Shown one piece after another: positions 1-8,034 of a stretch of 64,000 nt of DNA (the stretch's first letter is position 1; each line of letters opens with the position of its first letter). Below the pieces are notes generated by a model. It was not told the DNA's origin and ran no database searches. It saw nothing but the letters and a program-made list of their open reading frames with translations. The stretch is from contig NZ_NESA01000001.1 in NCBI RefSeq assembly GCF_002778315.1, forward strand, positions 434,001-498,000. The letters run 5' to 3'. A program made the translations under genes and the position numbers. Source of the DNA: Limnohabitans sp. JirII-31 (lineage in GTDB: Bacteria; Pseudomonadota; Gammaproteobacteria; Burkholderiales; Burkholderiaceae_C).

Positions 1-403
1 CCAAGCCCATGCGCGTGAGCAGGTGTGTGGCCTGGTCGCGGTCGCTGCTGCGCACCTGGCGTTGCAGCGAGACGGGCAACAACACGTTATCCAGCACGTT
101 GAGCCACTCCAGCAGGGTGGGGCGTTGGAACACAAAACCCACGTCGGCCCTCGGCCCGTTCACGCTTTGACCGTGGCATACCACCTGGCCGTGTTGGGGA
201 GTTAGCAAGCCCGCCGCGAGTTTGAGCACGCTGGTTTTGCCGCAGCCGCTGCGCCCGACCAAGCAGTGCACGCTGCCGGGTGCGATGTCCAAGCTCACGC
301 CCCGCACGGCTTCGCCGCCCGTGGCGTAGGCGAAGCGCAACGCGTGCAGGCGCAACGCGTGCAGGCGCAAGGCGGGTTGTGGGGGCAGGGTGTCAGGGCG
401 CAT
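1..403 (-). CDS. ABC transporter ATP-binding protein (TauB/SsuB/ThiZ type), partial
   Basis: The first ~134 codons of an ABC ATPase; the rest runs off the left edge. A Walker A motif (GRSGCGKTS) lies at about residue 50 and a Q-loop (FVFQRPTLLEWL) at about residue 93. The sequence resembles the nitrate/sulfonate/taurine and ThiXYZ pyrimidine importers, so it probably energises uptake of a small soluble compound. The ATG at 401-403 overlaps the stop of the luxC-like gene by 11 bp, indicating translational coupling in a riboswitch-led operon. The N-terminus contains a duplicated LRLHA peptide from a 15-bp tandem repeat. Substrate is inferred from the riboswitch, not from residues. Confidence 0.88.
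   Translation of the reverse strand, partial: MRPDTLPPQPALRLHALRLHALRFAYATGGEAVRGVSLDIAPGSVHCLVGRSGCGKTSVLKLAAGLLTPQHGQVVCHGQSVNGPRADVGFVFQRPTLLEWLNVLDNVLLPVSLQRQVRSSDRDQATHLLTRMGL
335..370. repeat. 15-bp tandem repeat inside ABC ATPase gene
   Basis: The unit gcgcaacgcgtgcag occurs at 335-349 and 350-364, followed by a 6-bp partial copy at 365-370. It is in frame and adds a second LRLHA to the N-terminus of the ATPase, outside the nucleotide-binding core. Confidence 0.9.
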
Positions 404-1853
404 AGGCTGTGAAGTTCTCGGCAGCCGCTTCGGTGGACGCTTCGATGTCCACCATGCGCACCAGATCGAGCAGGCTGAAGCGTCCGTCGTGGTGCCAACC
501 CGCAGCGGGTGCGGTCATGGCGCCTATGGCGCAGATGCGCGTCACACCCGCTTGCGCCAATGACTCACCGAGGCGCAGCAGTTCTTCAGGCGCTGCTGCC
601 AGCCCCACGGTTTGCAGGTAGTCGCGTTGGGCGCGGGCCAGCTCGGCCACTTCGTCCAGTGTGTCCACACCCACCACCAACACACAGCGGTTCAAGGGGC
701 CGGGTTGCAGGGGTGTGGGCGCGTCGCAGTAGACCACCGCCCAGGCCTGGGTGGCGTCGCCCAGCACCTGGGTCTCGGGGTGGTTGACCATGGCGAATTC
801 GTGGGACTCGCGCCAAGCGGCCACGCTTGCGGCCTCTTCCAACGACAGAGTGCGGCGCACAAACTTGTGGCTCAAGGCGGCCAGCTCGCTGGCCAGGCTC
901 TGCGCAAACTCGTGCGGGCTGACCTGGGCACCACGTTGCACATAAAACATTTGCGGCGAGTAGCACCCTTGCTGCTCGTAGCGCGCCACGTCCAGCGCGG
1001 CCAGCGCCGCGGTGGCCTTGGCACGGCGCAGTGACAGCGCTGCACGGGACACCATGCCAAAACTCAGCTTGTGGCCGTGCGGCAAAAAGCGTGCGGTCAC
1101 AGGCGCATGTGCTTGCATGGCCTGCAAGGCAGTGTTACCACCATAGGCCAGCACCACCTCGGCTTGTGCAAACAAGGGGGCCGCTTGCGCTGCATCGCTG
1201 CCAGGCCACCACACCACAGCCAGGCAGTCGGCCAAGCGCGGTTCCACCGCCACCAGCACACGCGCCAACACGCTGGCAAACACCGGCTCGGCGCTGGCGA
1301 CTTTGCCCACCGAGCCCGCTTTGACCAGCAGGCCCGACAACAGGCTCCACATGGGCAAGCCCGGCACATTGCCCGCCCACACATGGGCGATCAGTTCGGG
1401 GCCATAGGCTTTGCTCCAGCCGCCACCCACGCGGGGTTGAAACGCATCCAGCAACAGCGGGTTGGCAAAGTCTTCCACCACAAAGCGTTGCAGTTGCAGG
1501 GCTCGAAAGGTCTGCAAGTAGGCGCTGAGGTGGATGCGCACCATCTCGGCATCCAAGCCCGTGACACGTGGCAACAAGGTGTCGAGTTGTTGCCGGTAAG
1601 GGTCGTTGGCATCGAGCAAACGCGCCACGGCACGGTCGATCACGGCCACCATGTCAGACACCGGCCCGTGTTGCAACTGCGTGCGGCTGGCTTCGCGCAC
1701 ACGCGTGGCCAAGGCGGTCATTTGCGCGGGCTTGAGTTGCGGCACCTGCACCGTCAGCGGGTGCTCAGGCGTGCCAAAGTGCAGCGCGTGCCAGTGCACT
1801 TCGGCGTCAGACAGTCCCGGCAGGTAGCCCGCTTTGAAGCTGACCGTGCTCAT
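393..1853 (-). CDS. LuxC-like acyl-CoA reductase
   Basis: A 486-residue protein of the LuxC family, NADPH-dependent reductases that turn an acyl thioester into an aldehyde. The motif QQGCYSPQMFYV carries the expected catalytic cysteine and LAYGGNTALQ resembles the nucleotide-binding segment of aldehyde-dehydrogenase-like folds. The start at 1853 is chosen because its ATG overlaps the luxE-like stop by 4 bp (ATGA), although the frame stays open further upstream. LuxC normally works with LuxE, which is the gene just upstream. No luciferase genes (luxAB) are present, so bioluminescence is unlikely; the TPP riboswitch suggests an acid-to-aldehyde step in thiamine-precursor salvage (inference). 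Confidence 0.85.
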   Translation of the reverse strand: MSTVSFKAGYLPGLSDAEVHWHALHFGTPEHPLTVQVPQLKPAQMTALATRVREASRTQLQHGPVSDMVAVIDRAVARLLDANDPYRQQLDTLLPRVTGLDAEMVRIHLSAYLQTFRALQLQRFVVEDFANPLLLDAFQPRVGGGWSKAYGPELIAHVWAGNVPGLPMWSLLSGLLVKAGSVGKVASAEPVFASVLARVLVAVEPRLADCLAVVWWPGSDAAQAAPLFAQAEVVLAYGGNTALQAMQAHAPVTARFLPHGHKLSFGMVSRAALSLRRAKATAALAALDVARYEQQGCYSPQMFYVQRGAQVSPHEFAQSLASELAALSHKFVRRTLSLEEAASVAAWRESHEFAMVNHPETQVLGDATQAWAVVYCDAPTPLQPGPLNRCVLVVGVDTLDEVAELARAQRDYLQTVGLAAAPEELLRLGESLAQAGVTRICAIGAMTAPAAGWHHDGRFSLLDLVRMVDIEASTEAAAENFTAYAP

Positions 1854-2935
1854 GCTCGTGCGGCTTTCAAAAAGTCTTCCACGGCCAGCGAGCAGCCTTT
1901 GGCTTGCACACCCTGGGCGCGGCCCAGCAGCACAAAGCCGTCGTCGGTAGCCACGCCCACGTCTTCGGTGAGGATGGTGGTCACGGCGTTGTAGTTGCCC
2001 AAATCGGTGTGGACCAAGATGCCGCGCTCGCCGCGTGGCATCTCGCGTCCGCTGATCGGGTCGATCACACGCGAGCGAATCCAATGAGGCCCGCGTTTGA
2101 CCGATGGCACCGTGGCATTGCCCCGGTCGTAGAACTGGGTGCTGAGTTCGGTCATGCCGTACATGTTGAGGCAATGCGTGCGTGGCACACCAAAAGTGGC
2201 TGAGAGCTGGTCGTAAAACGCATCCATCTCAATCTCGCGCGACTGGCCTTTGAAGCCCCCGGTGTCAAACAGCCAACTGCCTGCGGGCAACTGGAAGGAT
2301 TGGCCCAGGGCCGCCAGGGCGTCCATGGCATGCACCAGGCTGTAGCTCGCACCGAGCAAGGCAAATGGCTGTGCTGTGTCTTGTGCCTGTTGTAGCGCGG
2401 CGGTCAGCCCAGCAATGGCCAAGCCTTGCGCGCCCATCAAGTAGCCGCTGTCTGCCGTGCCAAAGTGCGTGAGGGCCAGTTGCAGGTAGTGGGCCAGCGA
2501 CGAATGGGGCAATGCCACTTCGTCGGGAAACAAAATGCCCATGCGGATGCGCTCTTGTCCTTGCATGACATGCTGCGCAAAGTTCAGGCGCATCGAGCTG
2601 TCGTACACCTCGAGAGCAGGGTGATGGTGGCGGCCTTTGACATCGCCACGCGTGGTGCCACTGGTCATGAACACGCGTGCGCAGGTGTCTGGCGGTACAC
2701 AGCTGAGCGTGAGGTCTTTGAAGGCGTTGATCGGCACAGCCGGAATGTCATGCCAGTGTTTGACGGTGCGTGGCGTCTTGCCGCGCAGCTGGCAAAAGCG
2801 CTGGAAGGGCAGGTTGTGCTGCACCTGATGGGCAAACAGACGCAGCGCCATGGCATTGAAGTCGTCGTCGCTCACCTCGGGCAAAGCGAAGAAGTTCAGC
2901 AAGTCAGCAGGAATCGTGGACGCGTCAGAGGCCAT
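1850..2935 (-). CDS. LuxE-like acyl-protein synthetase
   Basis: A 361-residue member of the LuxE acyl-protein synthetase family, within the ANL adenylating superfamily. It shows a phosphate-binding loop (MTSGTTRGDVKGRHHH), an adenylate-binding-type motif (NMYGMTELSTQFYD) and a late HTDLGNYN segment. Known LuxE activates a carboxylic acid with ATP and passes the acyl group to LuxC. The start at 2935 (MASDAS) is preferred because a longer open frame would begin inside the upstream riboswitch. It is the first gene after the riboswitch and overlaps the luxC-like gene by 4 bp. Its substrate is unknown; the riboswitch points to a thiamine-related acid. Confidence 0.85.
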   Translation of the reverse strand: MASDASTIPADLLNFFALPEVSDDDFNAMALRLFAHQVQHNLPFQRFCQLRGKTPRTVKHWHDIPAVPINAFKDLTLSCVPPDTCARVFMTSGTTRGDVKGRHHHPALEVYDSSMRLNFAQHVMQGQERIRMGILFPDEVALPHSSLAHYLQLALTHFGTADSGYLMGAQGLAIAGLTAALQQAQDTAQPFALLGASYSLVHAMDALAALGQSFQLPAGSWLFDTGGFKGQSREIEMDAFYDQLSATFGVPRTHCLNMYGMTELSTQFYDRGNATVPSVKRGPHWIRSRVIDPISGREMPRGERGILVHTDLGNYNAVTTILTEDVGVATDDGFVLLGRAQGVQAKGCSLAVEDFLKAARA

Positions 2936-3021
2936 CTGTGTTTCACTTGCAACAAGCAGGGGGCTGACGGGGAATCGGCAGTGGAGAGGCAGGTGTCCCT
3001 GTACCGGTTCTTTTGACAAGC

Positions 3022-3106
3022 TTCCCTGCGCGAGGATTACCTCAATCAGGTTCAAAGGGACTTTCTCAGTCGATGTCTGTCGAGACACCAACACCCCCAG
3101 CGGATG
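3022..3106 (-). promoter_or_regulatory. TPP riboswitch (THI element)
   Basis: Read on the minus strand, the segment has the conserved THI-box blocks in order: GGGGTG (3092-3097), CTGAGA (3064-3069), CCCTTTGAACCTGAT (3045-3059), then a GAGGTAATCCTCGCGCAGGGA-like end (the last part is 3023-3043). These match the thiamine pyrophosphate aptamer core. It lies 86 bp upstream of the luxE-like ATG, so thiamine pyrophosphate should repress the luxE-luxC-ABC operon. I could not define the expression platform (terminator or ribosome-site sequestration) in 2936-3021. Confidence 0.93.
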
Positions 3107-3131
3107 CGTTACTTAGAACGCGAAATGAATT

Positions 3132-4163
3132 CTACGACACACCCAGCAAGCGGTGCAGCTCGCTCGAGGTGGTGGTGTATTGCAACAAGGTTTTGCGGTT
3201 GGGGTGCACGATGTCGGCGGCACCAAAGGCGGCCAAGGTGGCTTCGTGAAAACCACACAGGATGAGTTTTTTCTTACCCGGGTAGGTGTTGATGTCACCC
3301 ACCGCAAAAATGCCGGGCACCGAGGTGGCAAAGTTTTCGGTGTTCACCACCAATTGCTTGCGCGCCATCTCTAGGCCCCAATGAGCCACGGGCCCGAGCT
3401 TGGGTGACAGGCCCCAGCACATCACCAACTGTTGCGCGGTCTGCTCCAGGGTCTCACCTTCGGGGGTGGCCACCTGCACCGATTGCAAGTGTTGGTTGGC
3501 GCTTTGCAAGGCGGTGATCTGCCCAATTTGCAACTGCAAGCGGCCAGCGGCCACGGCTTCGCGCATGGCACTCAGCGCTTGAGGTTCGGCTTGAAACACA
3601 TCGCGGCGGTGGATCAGGGTGACGCTTGCAGGGGCGTGGTCGGTGGCCTGGCTCAGTTGCACGGCCGCATCCACGGCTTGGGCTTCTCCACCCAGCACCC
3701 ACACATGCTGGTCTGCCAACGGCGTGGTCTCGCTCAGGTGGTAGTGGATGTGGCGACCTTCCAGCTCAGCAGCACCCTCCAGGTTGAGCTTGCGCGGTTG
3801 GAACGCACCCACACCCGCCGCAATGAACAAGGTTTTGCACACAAAGTGTTGCTGTGCCGAGGTGTACACGTCGATGCGGCCATCGGGCCGTTGCGCCACT
3901 TGGCTGACTTCTTGGTGCAGGTGGAAGTGGGGGGCAAAGGGGCGGATTTGCTGTTGCAAACGCTCGACCAGTTCGCGCCCGGTGCAAAACGGCAAGCCCG
4001 GGATGTCGTAAATCGGTTTGTCTGCGTACAGCTCAGCGCACTGGCCGCCTACGTAGGGCAGTGCGTCGATGAGGTGGCAGCGGATGTCTTGCAGCCCCAG
4101 CTGAAAGGCTTGAAAGAGGCCGACGGGGCCGGCACCCACAATGACGGCGTCGGTCTCGATCAT
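3132..4163 (-). CDS. Ferredoxin/flavodoxin-NADP(+) reductase, thioredoxin-reductase-like
   Basis: A 343-residue flavoprotein of the YumC/TrxR-like ferredoxin-NADP reductase type. The N-terminal FAD motif is VIVGAGPVGLFQAFQLG, followed by VGGQCAELYADKPIYDIPG, typical of this group; a second nucleotide-binding segment (VWVLGGEAQAVDAA) is near residue 150, and GIFAVGDINTYPGKKKLI near the C-terminus is the conserved FAD-contact region. It lacks the CxxC redox pair of thioredoxin reductases. It follows fdxA by 11 bp, so the two probably form an NADPH-to-ferredoxin relay, plausibly for the sulfite reductase encoded upstream. Confidence 0.88.
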   Translation of the reverse strand: MIETDAVIVGAGPVGLFQAFQLGLQDIRCHLIDALPYVGGQCAELYADKPIYDIPGLPFCTGRELVERLQQQIRPFAPHFHLHQEVSQVAQRPDGRIDVYTSAQQHFVCKTLFIAAGVGAFQPRKLNLEGAAELEGRHIHYHLSETTPLADQHVWVLGGEAQAVDAAVQLSQATDHAPASVTLIHRRDVFQAEPQALSAMREAVAAGRLQLQIGQITALQSANQHLQSVQVATPEGETLEQTAQQLVMCWGLSPKLGPVAHWGLEMARKQLVVNTENFATSVPGIFAVGDINTYPGKKKLILCGFHEATLAAFGAADIVHPNRKTLLQYTTTSSELHRLLGVS

Positions 4164-4174
4164 GGGGGTGTCAA

Positions 4175-4501
4175 TCAGCGTTGCAACTCGGCCAGCTTGC
4201 CGGTGCGGTCTTTCCAGTCGTCGGCGTCAGGCAGAGGTGCCTTGCGCTTGGTGATGCTGGGCCAGCCGATTTGTGACAGCTCGGCATTGAGTTTTGTCAT
4301 GTGCTGTTGACCATCGGGCACGTCTTCTTCGGCGTAGATGGCATTGACGGGGCACTCAGGAATGCACACCGCGCAGTCGATGCACTCATCGGGGTCGATG
4401 GTCAAGAAATTGGGGCCTTCGCGGAAGCAGTCGACAGGACAAACGTCCACACAGTCGGTGTACTTACAACGGATACAAGATTCGGTGACAACGTGCGTCA
4501 T
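4175..4501 (-). CDS. fdxA: 7Fe-8S ferredoxin
   Basis: A 108-residue two-cluster ferredoxin. The N-terminal half carries [18 protein letters not shown], and [13 protein letters not shown] gives the second set of ligands; the C-terminal extension is typical of proteobacterial FdxA. The gene lies between cysN and the ferredoxin-NADP reductase on the same strand, which suggests that it carries electrons for this cluster. Confidence 0.95.
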   Translation of the reverse strand: MTHVVTESCIRCKYTDCVDVCPVDCFREGPNFLTIDPDECIDCAVCIPECPVNAIYAEEDVPDGQQHMTKLNAELSQIGWPSITKRKAPLPDADDWKDRTGKLAELQR

Positions 4502-4575
4502 GACAATTCAATCGGTAAAGAGGTAGGCACTCAAAGGCGAGGGCCTGAGCGCTGAAGCCTTTGATTTTAAACGGT

Positions 4576-5844
4576 TCAGTTCACCAGCACGGCGCCTGAG
4601 GTTTTATGGCTGGCGGTGTCCACCAAGACCAAGGCACCCAAGATGCGTGACTGGGCAAAGGGCAGGGTCACCAAAGGCTCTTGCAGGGCCAAGGTCACGT
4701 GGCCAATGCTGTTGGGTGCCAGCTCGGTGGCCTCTTCTTCTGCCAGGGTGTTCACATCCAGGCGGTGCACCACGCGCTGCACTTTGGCCTTGACCCAACG
4801 GTGGCCATGCAGCGCCCAATACACACGACCGGCCACCAAAGGCTCGTCATCCATCCAGGCGATGGTGGTGTTGAGTTGGCGCTGGGCTTCGGGAGCATGC
4901 TCAGCCGACAGCAACCAGTCACCGCGTGACACATCCACTTCGCGGTCCAGCACGATGCCCGCACTGTGACCTGCGGCTTTGTTTTGCGGCTCGCGGGTGG
5001 CAGACAGAACTTGCGACACCACAGCGGTTTGGCCGCTGGGGAAGACTTTGACCGTGTCGCCAGGTGCCACGCTGCCGGTGGCCACACGGCCCCAGAACAC
5101 GCGTCGACCTTGGGTCGTCACGTTGGAGTCGTGGAACTTTTCCACCCATTGCACAGGGAAGCTGAAAGCCACCTCGGTTTCAGCGGGGGTGACGGGCAAG
5201 CCTTCCAAAATGCTCAACAGGCTGGGGCCGTTGTAGCCGCACCAATCGGCTTGCGAGTCCACCACATTCCAGCCTTTGAGGGCCGAGACGGGCACCAAGG
5301 CCGTGATGGTGATGCCTGCGGCCTGGGCGAACTGCTTGAGCGCTGCGGCAATGTGCTGGTAGGCCAAGGTGGCGTCTTCTACCGCATCGAGTTTGTTGAT
5401 GGCAAACACCACCGAGGGCACGCGCAGCAGGTTGACCAGCAATGAGTGACGACGGGTTTGTGGCAACAACTCCAACTCGGCATTGCGCCAGTCGAGTTTG
5501 GTGGCGTCGACCAACACCACCGCAGCATCGGCGCTGGAGGCTGCAGTCACCATGTTGCGGGTGTACTGCTCGTGACCGGGAGCGTCGCCGATGATGAACT
5601 TGCGGTGTTCGGTGTTGAAGTAGCGGTAGGCCACGTCGATGGTGATGCCTTGTTCACGTTCCGCACTCAGACCATCGGTTAAGAGGGCGAGGTCGGTTTC
5701 ACCGGCACGCTGCACGCCTGCCAAGTGGTCTTGCAGCACGGCCTTTGTATCCACCAACAAGCGGCCAATCAAGGTGCTTTTGCCGTCGTCCACCGACCCG
5801 CAGGTGATGAATTTGAGGGCCGAAAAATGTGTGTCGTTGCTCAT
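4576..5844 (-). CDS. cysN: Sulfate adenylyltransferase subunit 1 (GTPase)
   Basis: The 422-residue GTPase subunit of ATP sulfurylase, which couples GTP hydrolysis to formation of adenosine 5'-phosphosulfate (APS). G1 is GSVDDGKSTLIG, switch II is DAPGHEQYTRNM and the NKLDA motif follows near residue 150, all typical of EF-Tu-like CysN. There is no C-terminal APS kinase (CysC) domain, consistent with the APS-type reductase nearby. The start ATG overlaps the last base of the cysD stop, so the two are coupled. Confidence 0.97.
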   Translation of the reverse strand: MSNDTHFSALKFITCGSVDDGKSTLIGRLLVDTKAVLQDHLAGVQRAGETDLALLTDGLSAEREQGITIDVAYRYFNTEHRKFIIGDAPGHEQYTRNMVTAASSADAAVVLVDATKLDWRNAELELLPQTRRHSLLVNLLRVPSVVFAINKLDAVEDATLAYQHIAAALKQFAQAAGITITALVPVSALKGWNVVDSQADWCGYNGPSLLSILEGLPVTPAETEVAFSFPVQWVEKFHDSNVTTQGRRVFWGRVATGSVAPGDTVKVFPSGQTAVVSQVLSATREPQNKAAGHSAGIVLDREVDVSRGDWLLSAEHAPEAQRQLNTTIAWMDDEPLVAGRVYWALHGHRWVKAKVQRVVHRLDVNTLAEEEATELAPNSIGHVTLALQEPLVTLPFAQSRILGALVLVDTASHKTSGAVLVN

Positions 5845-6794
5845 TAGAAATACCCGTCTTTTTTGCGCTTTTCCATTGAAGCGTCTGAAGTTTTGTCGTC
5901 CATGCGTGTCGCGCCGCGCTCGCTGACGTCAGCGGCCAAGGTTTCGATCACGATTTGCTCTGGCGTGGCGGCCGTGCTCTCCACCGGGCAGGTGCAGGTG
6001 ATGTCGCCCACGGTGCGAAAACGCACATCGCGCACTTGCACTTGCTCGCCGTCTTTGGGCGGGGTGAGTTCGGTCACGGGCACCAGCAGGCCACGGCGGT
6101 CGACCACCTCGCGCTTGTGGGTGTAGTAGATCGAGGGCAGGGCGATTTTTTCGCGGGCGATGTATTGCCACACATCGAGTTCGGTCCAGTTGGAGATGGG
6201 GAATACGCGAAAGTGTTCGCCAGGCTGCAAGCGGGTGTTGAACAAGGTCCACAACTCAGGCCGTTGCGCCTTGGGTTGCCACTGGCCAAAGCTGTCACGG
6301 TGGCTGAAGATGCGCTCTTTGGCGCGGGCTTTTTCTTCGTCGCGGCGCGCACCACCAATCAGCGCGTCAAAGCGGAATTCTTCAATCGCTTCGAGCAAGG
6401 TGACCGACTGGTGCACGTTGCGGCTCTCACCTGGGTGGGCCAGGCGCACGGTGCCACGCTTCATCGAGTCTTCCACGCTGCGCACGATCAGCTCGGCCCC
6501 GAGTTCTTGGGCGCGTGAGTCGCGGAAGTCGGTGACTTCTTGGAAGTTGTGCCCGGTGTCGATCATCAACAGCGGGTAGGGGATGCGGCCGCTACCGGAG
6601 GGGCTGGTTTTTCCTCCAAAGGCTTTCTCGGCGCACTTGAGCATGACGAGCGAATCTTTGCCACCCGAAAACAGCAAGGTGGGGCGCTCAAAAGCGGCGG
6701 CAACTTCACGCAAGATGAAGATGGTTTCCTCTTCCAGCGCATCGAGGTGGGCGTTGCTCAGGCTGTGCAACTCGTTGTGGGTTCTGGCGTTCAT
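5844..6794 (-). CDS. cysD: Sulfate adenylyltransferase subunit 2
   Basis: The 316-residue catalytic subunit of ATP sulfurylase. The PP-loop SGGKDSLVML lies near residue 45, LIGGARRDEEKARAKERI follows, and the protein ends with the characteristic KRKKDGYF tail. The start at 6794 (MNARTHNELHSL) has a GAGAG ribosome-binding site just upstream and matches the usual family N-terminus; the frame is open for another 80 codons upstream but over unrelated sequence. It lies between cysH and cysN in the sulfate operon. Confidence 0.96.
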   Translation of the reverse strand: MNARTHNELHSLSNAHLDALEEETIFILREVAAAFERPTLLFSGGKDSLVMLKCAEKAFGGKTSPSGSGRIPYPLLMIDTGHNFQEVTDFRDSRAQELGAELIVRSVEDSMKRGTVRLAHPGESRNVHQSVTLLEAIEEFRFDALIGGARRDEEKARAKERIFSHRDSFGQWQPKAQRPELWTLFNTRLQPGEHFRVFPISNWTELDVWQYIAREKIALPSIYYTHKREVVDRRGLLVPVTELTPPKDGEQVQVRDVRFRTVGDITCTCPVESTAATPEQIVIETLAADVSERGATRMDDKTSDASMEKRKKDGYF

Positions 6795-6841
6795 ACAAAC
6801 TCTCGGTGAATCTTGTTCGGTGTGCTTCAGTGGTGTGTGGG

Positions 6842-7597
6842 TTAAGACTTCACATGCAAGCCACACTCTTTGGCAGCCTCGTCCTCCCACCACCAACGAC
6901 CGGCGCGGAAGTCTTCGCCCATGGCGATGGCGCGGGTGCAGGGTGCGCAGCCAATGCTGGGATAGAACTGGTCGTGCAACGGGTTGTAGTCCACTCCTTG
7001 GGTGGCGATGTAGTGCCACACGTCGCCCCAAGTCCACTGGGCCAAGGGGTTGAATTTGCTCAAGCCTTTGCTGGCCACTTCGCTGTCATCGCGCAGGGGC
7101 ACGTCGGCGCGGGCATTGGATTGCTCTTTGCGCAGGCCCGTGATCCAGGCGCGTTGGCCTTGCAGGGCGCGTGCCAGAGGCTCCATCTTGCGAATGCCGC
7201 AGCATTCTTTGCGCAGCTCAATGCTTCGGTACATCGCGTCTTGACCATGTGTGCGTACAAAGGTCATGACCGACTCGTGCGCAGGCTTGTACACGTGGAT
7301 GGGGGCATGCGAGTTGGCTTCAGTGCGCTCGAGCAAGGCCAAGGTTTCGGTGTGCAGCGCGCCGGTTTGCAATACAAACACAGGAATGTCCAGCCGCAAG
7401 CTGTTGATGAGGTGGGTGATGACCACGTCCTCAGCCCCCAGGCTGGAGGCTTGGGTGACAGGCGAAAACTCAGCAGCGGCTTGTTTCAGCAAGGCTTGTG
7501 TATCAGCCAGTTTGGCCGCGTAGTCGTCGCTGGCGCGGGCGTTCATCACGGTCGCTTTGGTGGCGCCTTGTGAAGAAAGAAGAGAGGAAGTGCTCAT
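6842..7597 (-). CDS. cysH: Adenylyl-sulfate (APS) reductase, CysH family
   Basis: A 251-residue reductase that converts activated sulfate to sulfite using thioredoxin. The cysteine pairs ECCGIRK and GCAPCT are the [4Fe-4S] ligands that distinguish APS reductases from PAPS-specific CysH, and the C-terminal ECGLH motif carries the catalytic cysteine. The absence of an APS kinase gene in the operon fits this assignment. Confidence 0.95.
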   Translation of the reverse strand: MSTSSLLSSQGATKATVMNARASDDYAAKLADTQALLKQAAAEFSPVTQASSLGAEDVVITHLINSLRLDIPVFVLQTGALHTETLALLERTEANSHAPIHVYKPAHESVMTFVRTHGQDAMYRSIELRKECCGIRKMEPLARALQGQRAWITGLRKEQSNARADVPLRDDSEVASKGLSKFNPLAQWTWGDVWHYIATQGVDYNPLHDQFYPSIGCAPCTRAIAMGEDFRAGRWWWEDEAAKECGLHVKS

Positions 7598-7642
7598 GGG
7601 GATGCGCGGCTCAGTGGGGTGCGGGGGTGTTGTGGGTGTGCC

Positions 7643-8017
7643 TCAATCGGCGTCAGCAAAATGCGGCGCGGCATGCACCGCATCGCCTTGGTAGAAGCCT
7701 TTGTAGTGGCCCAGCAAGGTGTGGCCATGCGCGGCGTCTTGGTCGGCACGCAGCACGGCGCTGGAAAAACCACTGCGTTGCATTTGCAGCAGTTGGTCAA
7801 TCAGCACATCGCCGTGGGCGCGAATATCACCCTTGTAACCACGGCGGCGCAGCACAAACGCTTGGCTGAAAGCGCGGCCATCGGTGAACTTGGGGAAGTT
7901 CAAGTCAATGCGTGTCACGCCATCCAAGGGCACGCTGTGGGCATCGGCATCGTTGGCCAACACGAGGCCCGCCGTCTCGTCGGCATGGGCAGTGGAAGTA
8001 ATGAGTTGCAGGGTCAT
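7643..8017 (-). CDS. DUF934 family protein of the sulfite-reductase operon
   Basis: A 124-residue protein of the DUF934 family, which is usually found beside cysI in beta- and alphaproteobacteria and is annotated as probably involved in sulfite reduction. Visible family segments are RIDLNFPKFTDGRAFSQAF and LRRRGYKGDIRAHGDVL. It lies between cysI and cysH, 17 bp from the cysI stop. No biochemical role is established; support of sulfite-reductase assembly or activity is inferred from context only. Confidence 0.88.
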   Translation of the reverse strand: MTLQLITSTAHADETAGLVLANDADAHSVPLDGVTRIDLNFPKFTDGRAFSQAFVLRRRGYKGDIRAHGDVLIDQLLQMQRSGFSSAVLRADQDAAHGHTLLGHYKGFYQGDAVHAAPHFADAD

Positions 8018-8034
8018 GGGGTGTGCTCAACAGA

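Noticed and set aside
1071..1994. Plus-strand open frame opposite luxC/luxE-like genes
   Set aside because: No recognisable motif; an antisense shadow of two well-supported genes.
393..3094. Bioluminescence system from luxC- and luxE-like genes
   Set aside because: No luxA, luxB or luxD is present, and a TPP riboswitch leads the operon; the reductase pair is more likely metabolic.
2936..3094. N-terminal extension of the luxE-like protein
   Set aside because: The longer open frame starts within the riboswitch; the aligned LuxE start is at 2935.
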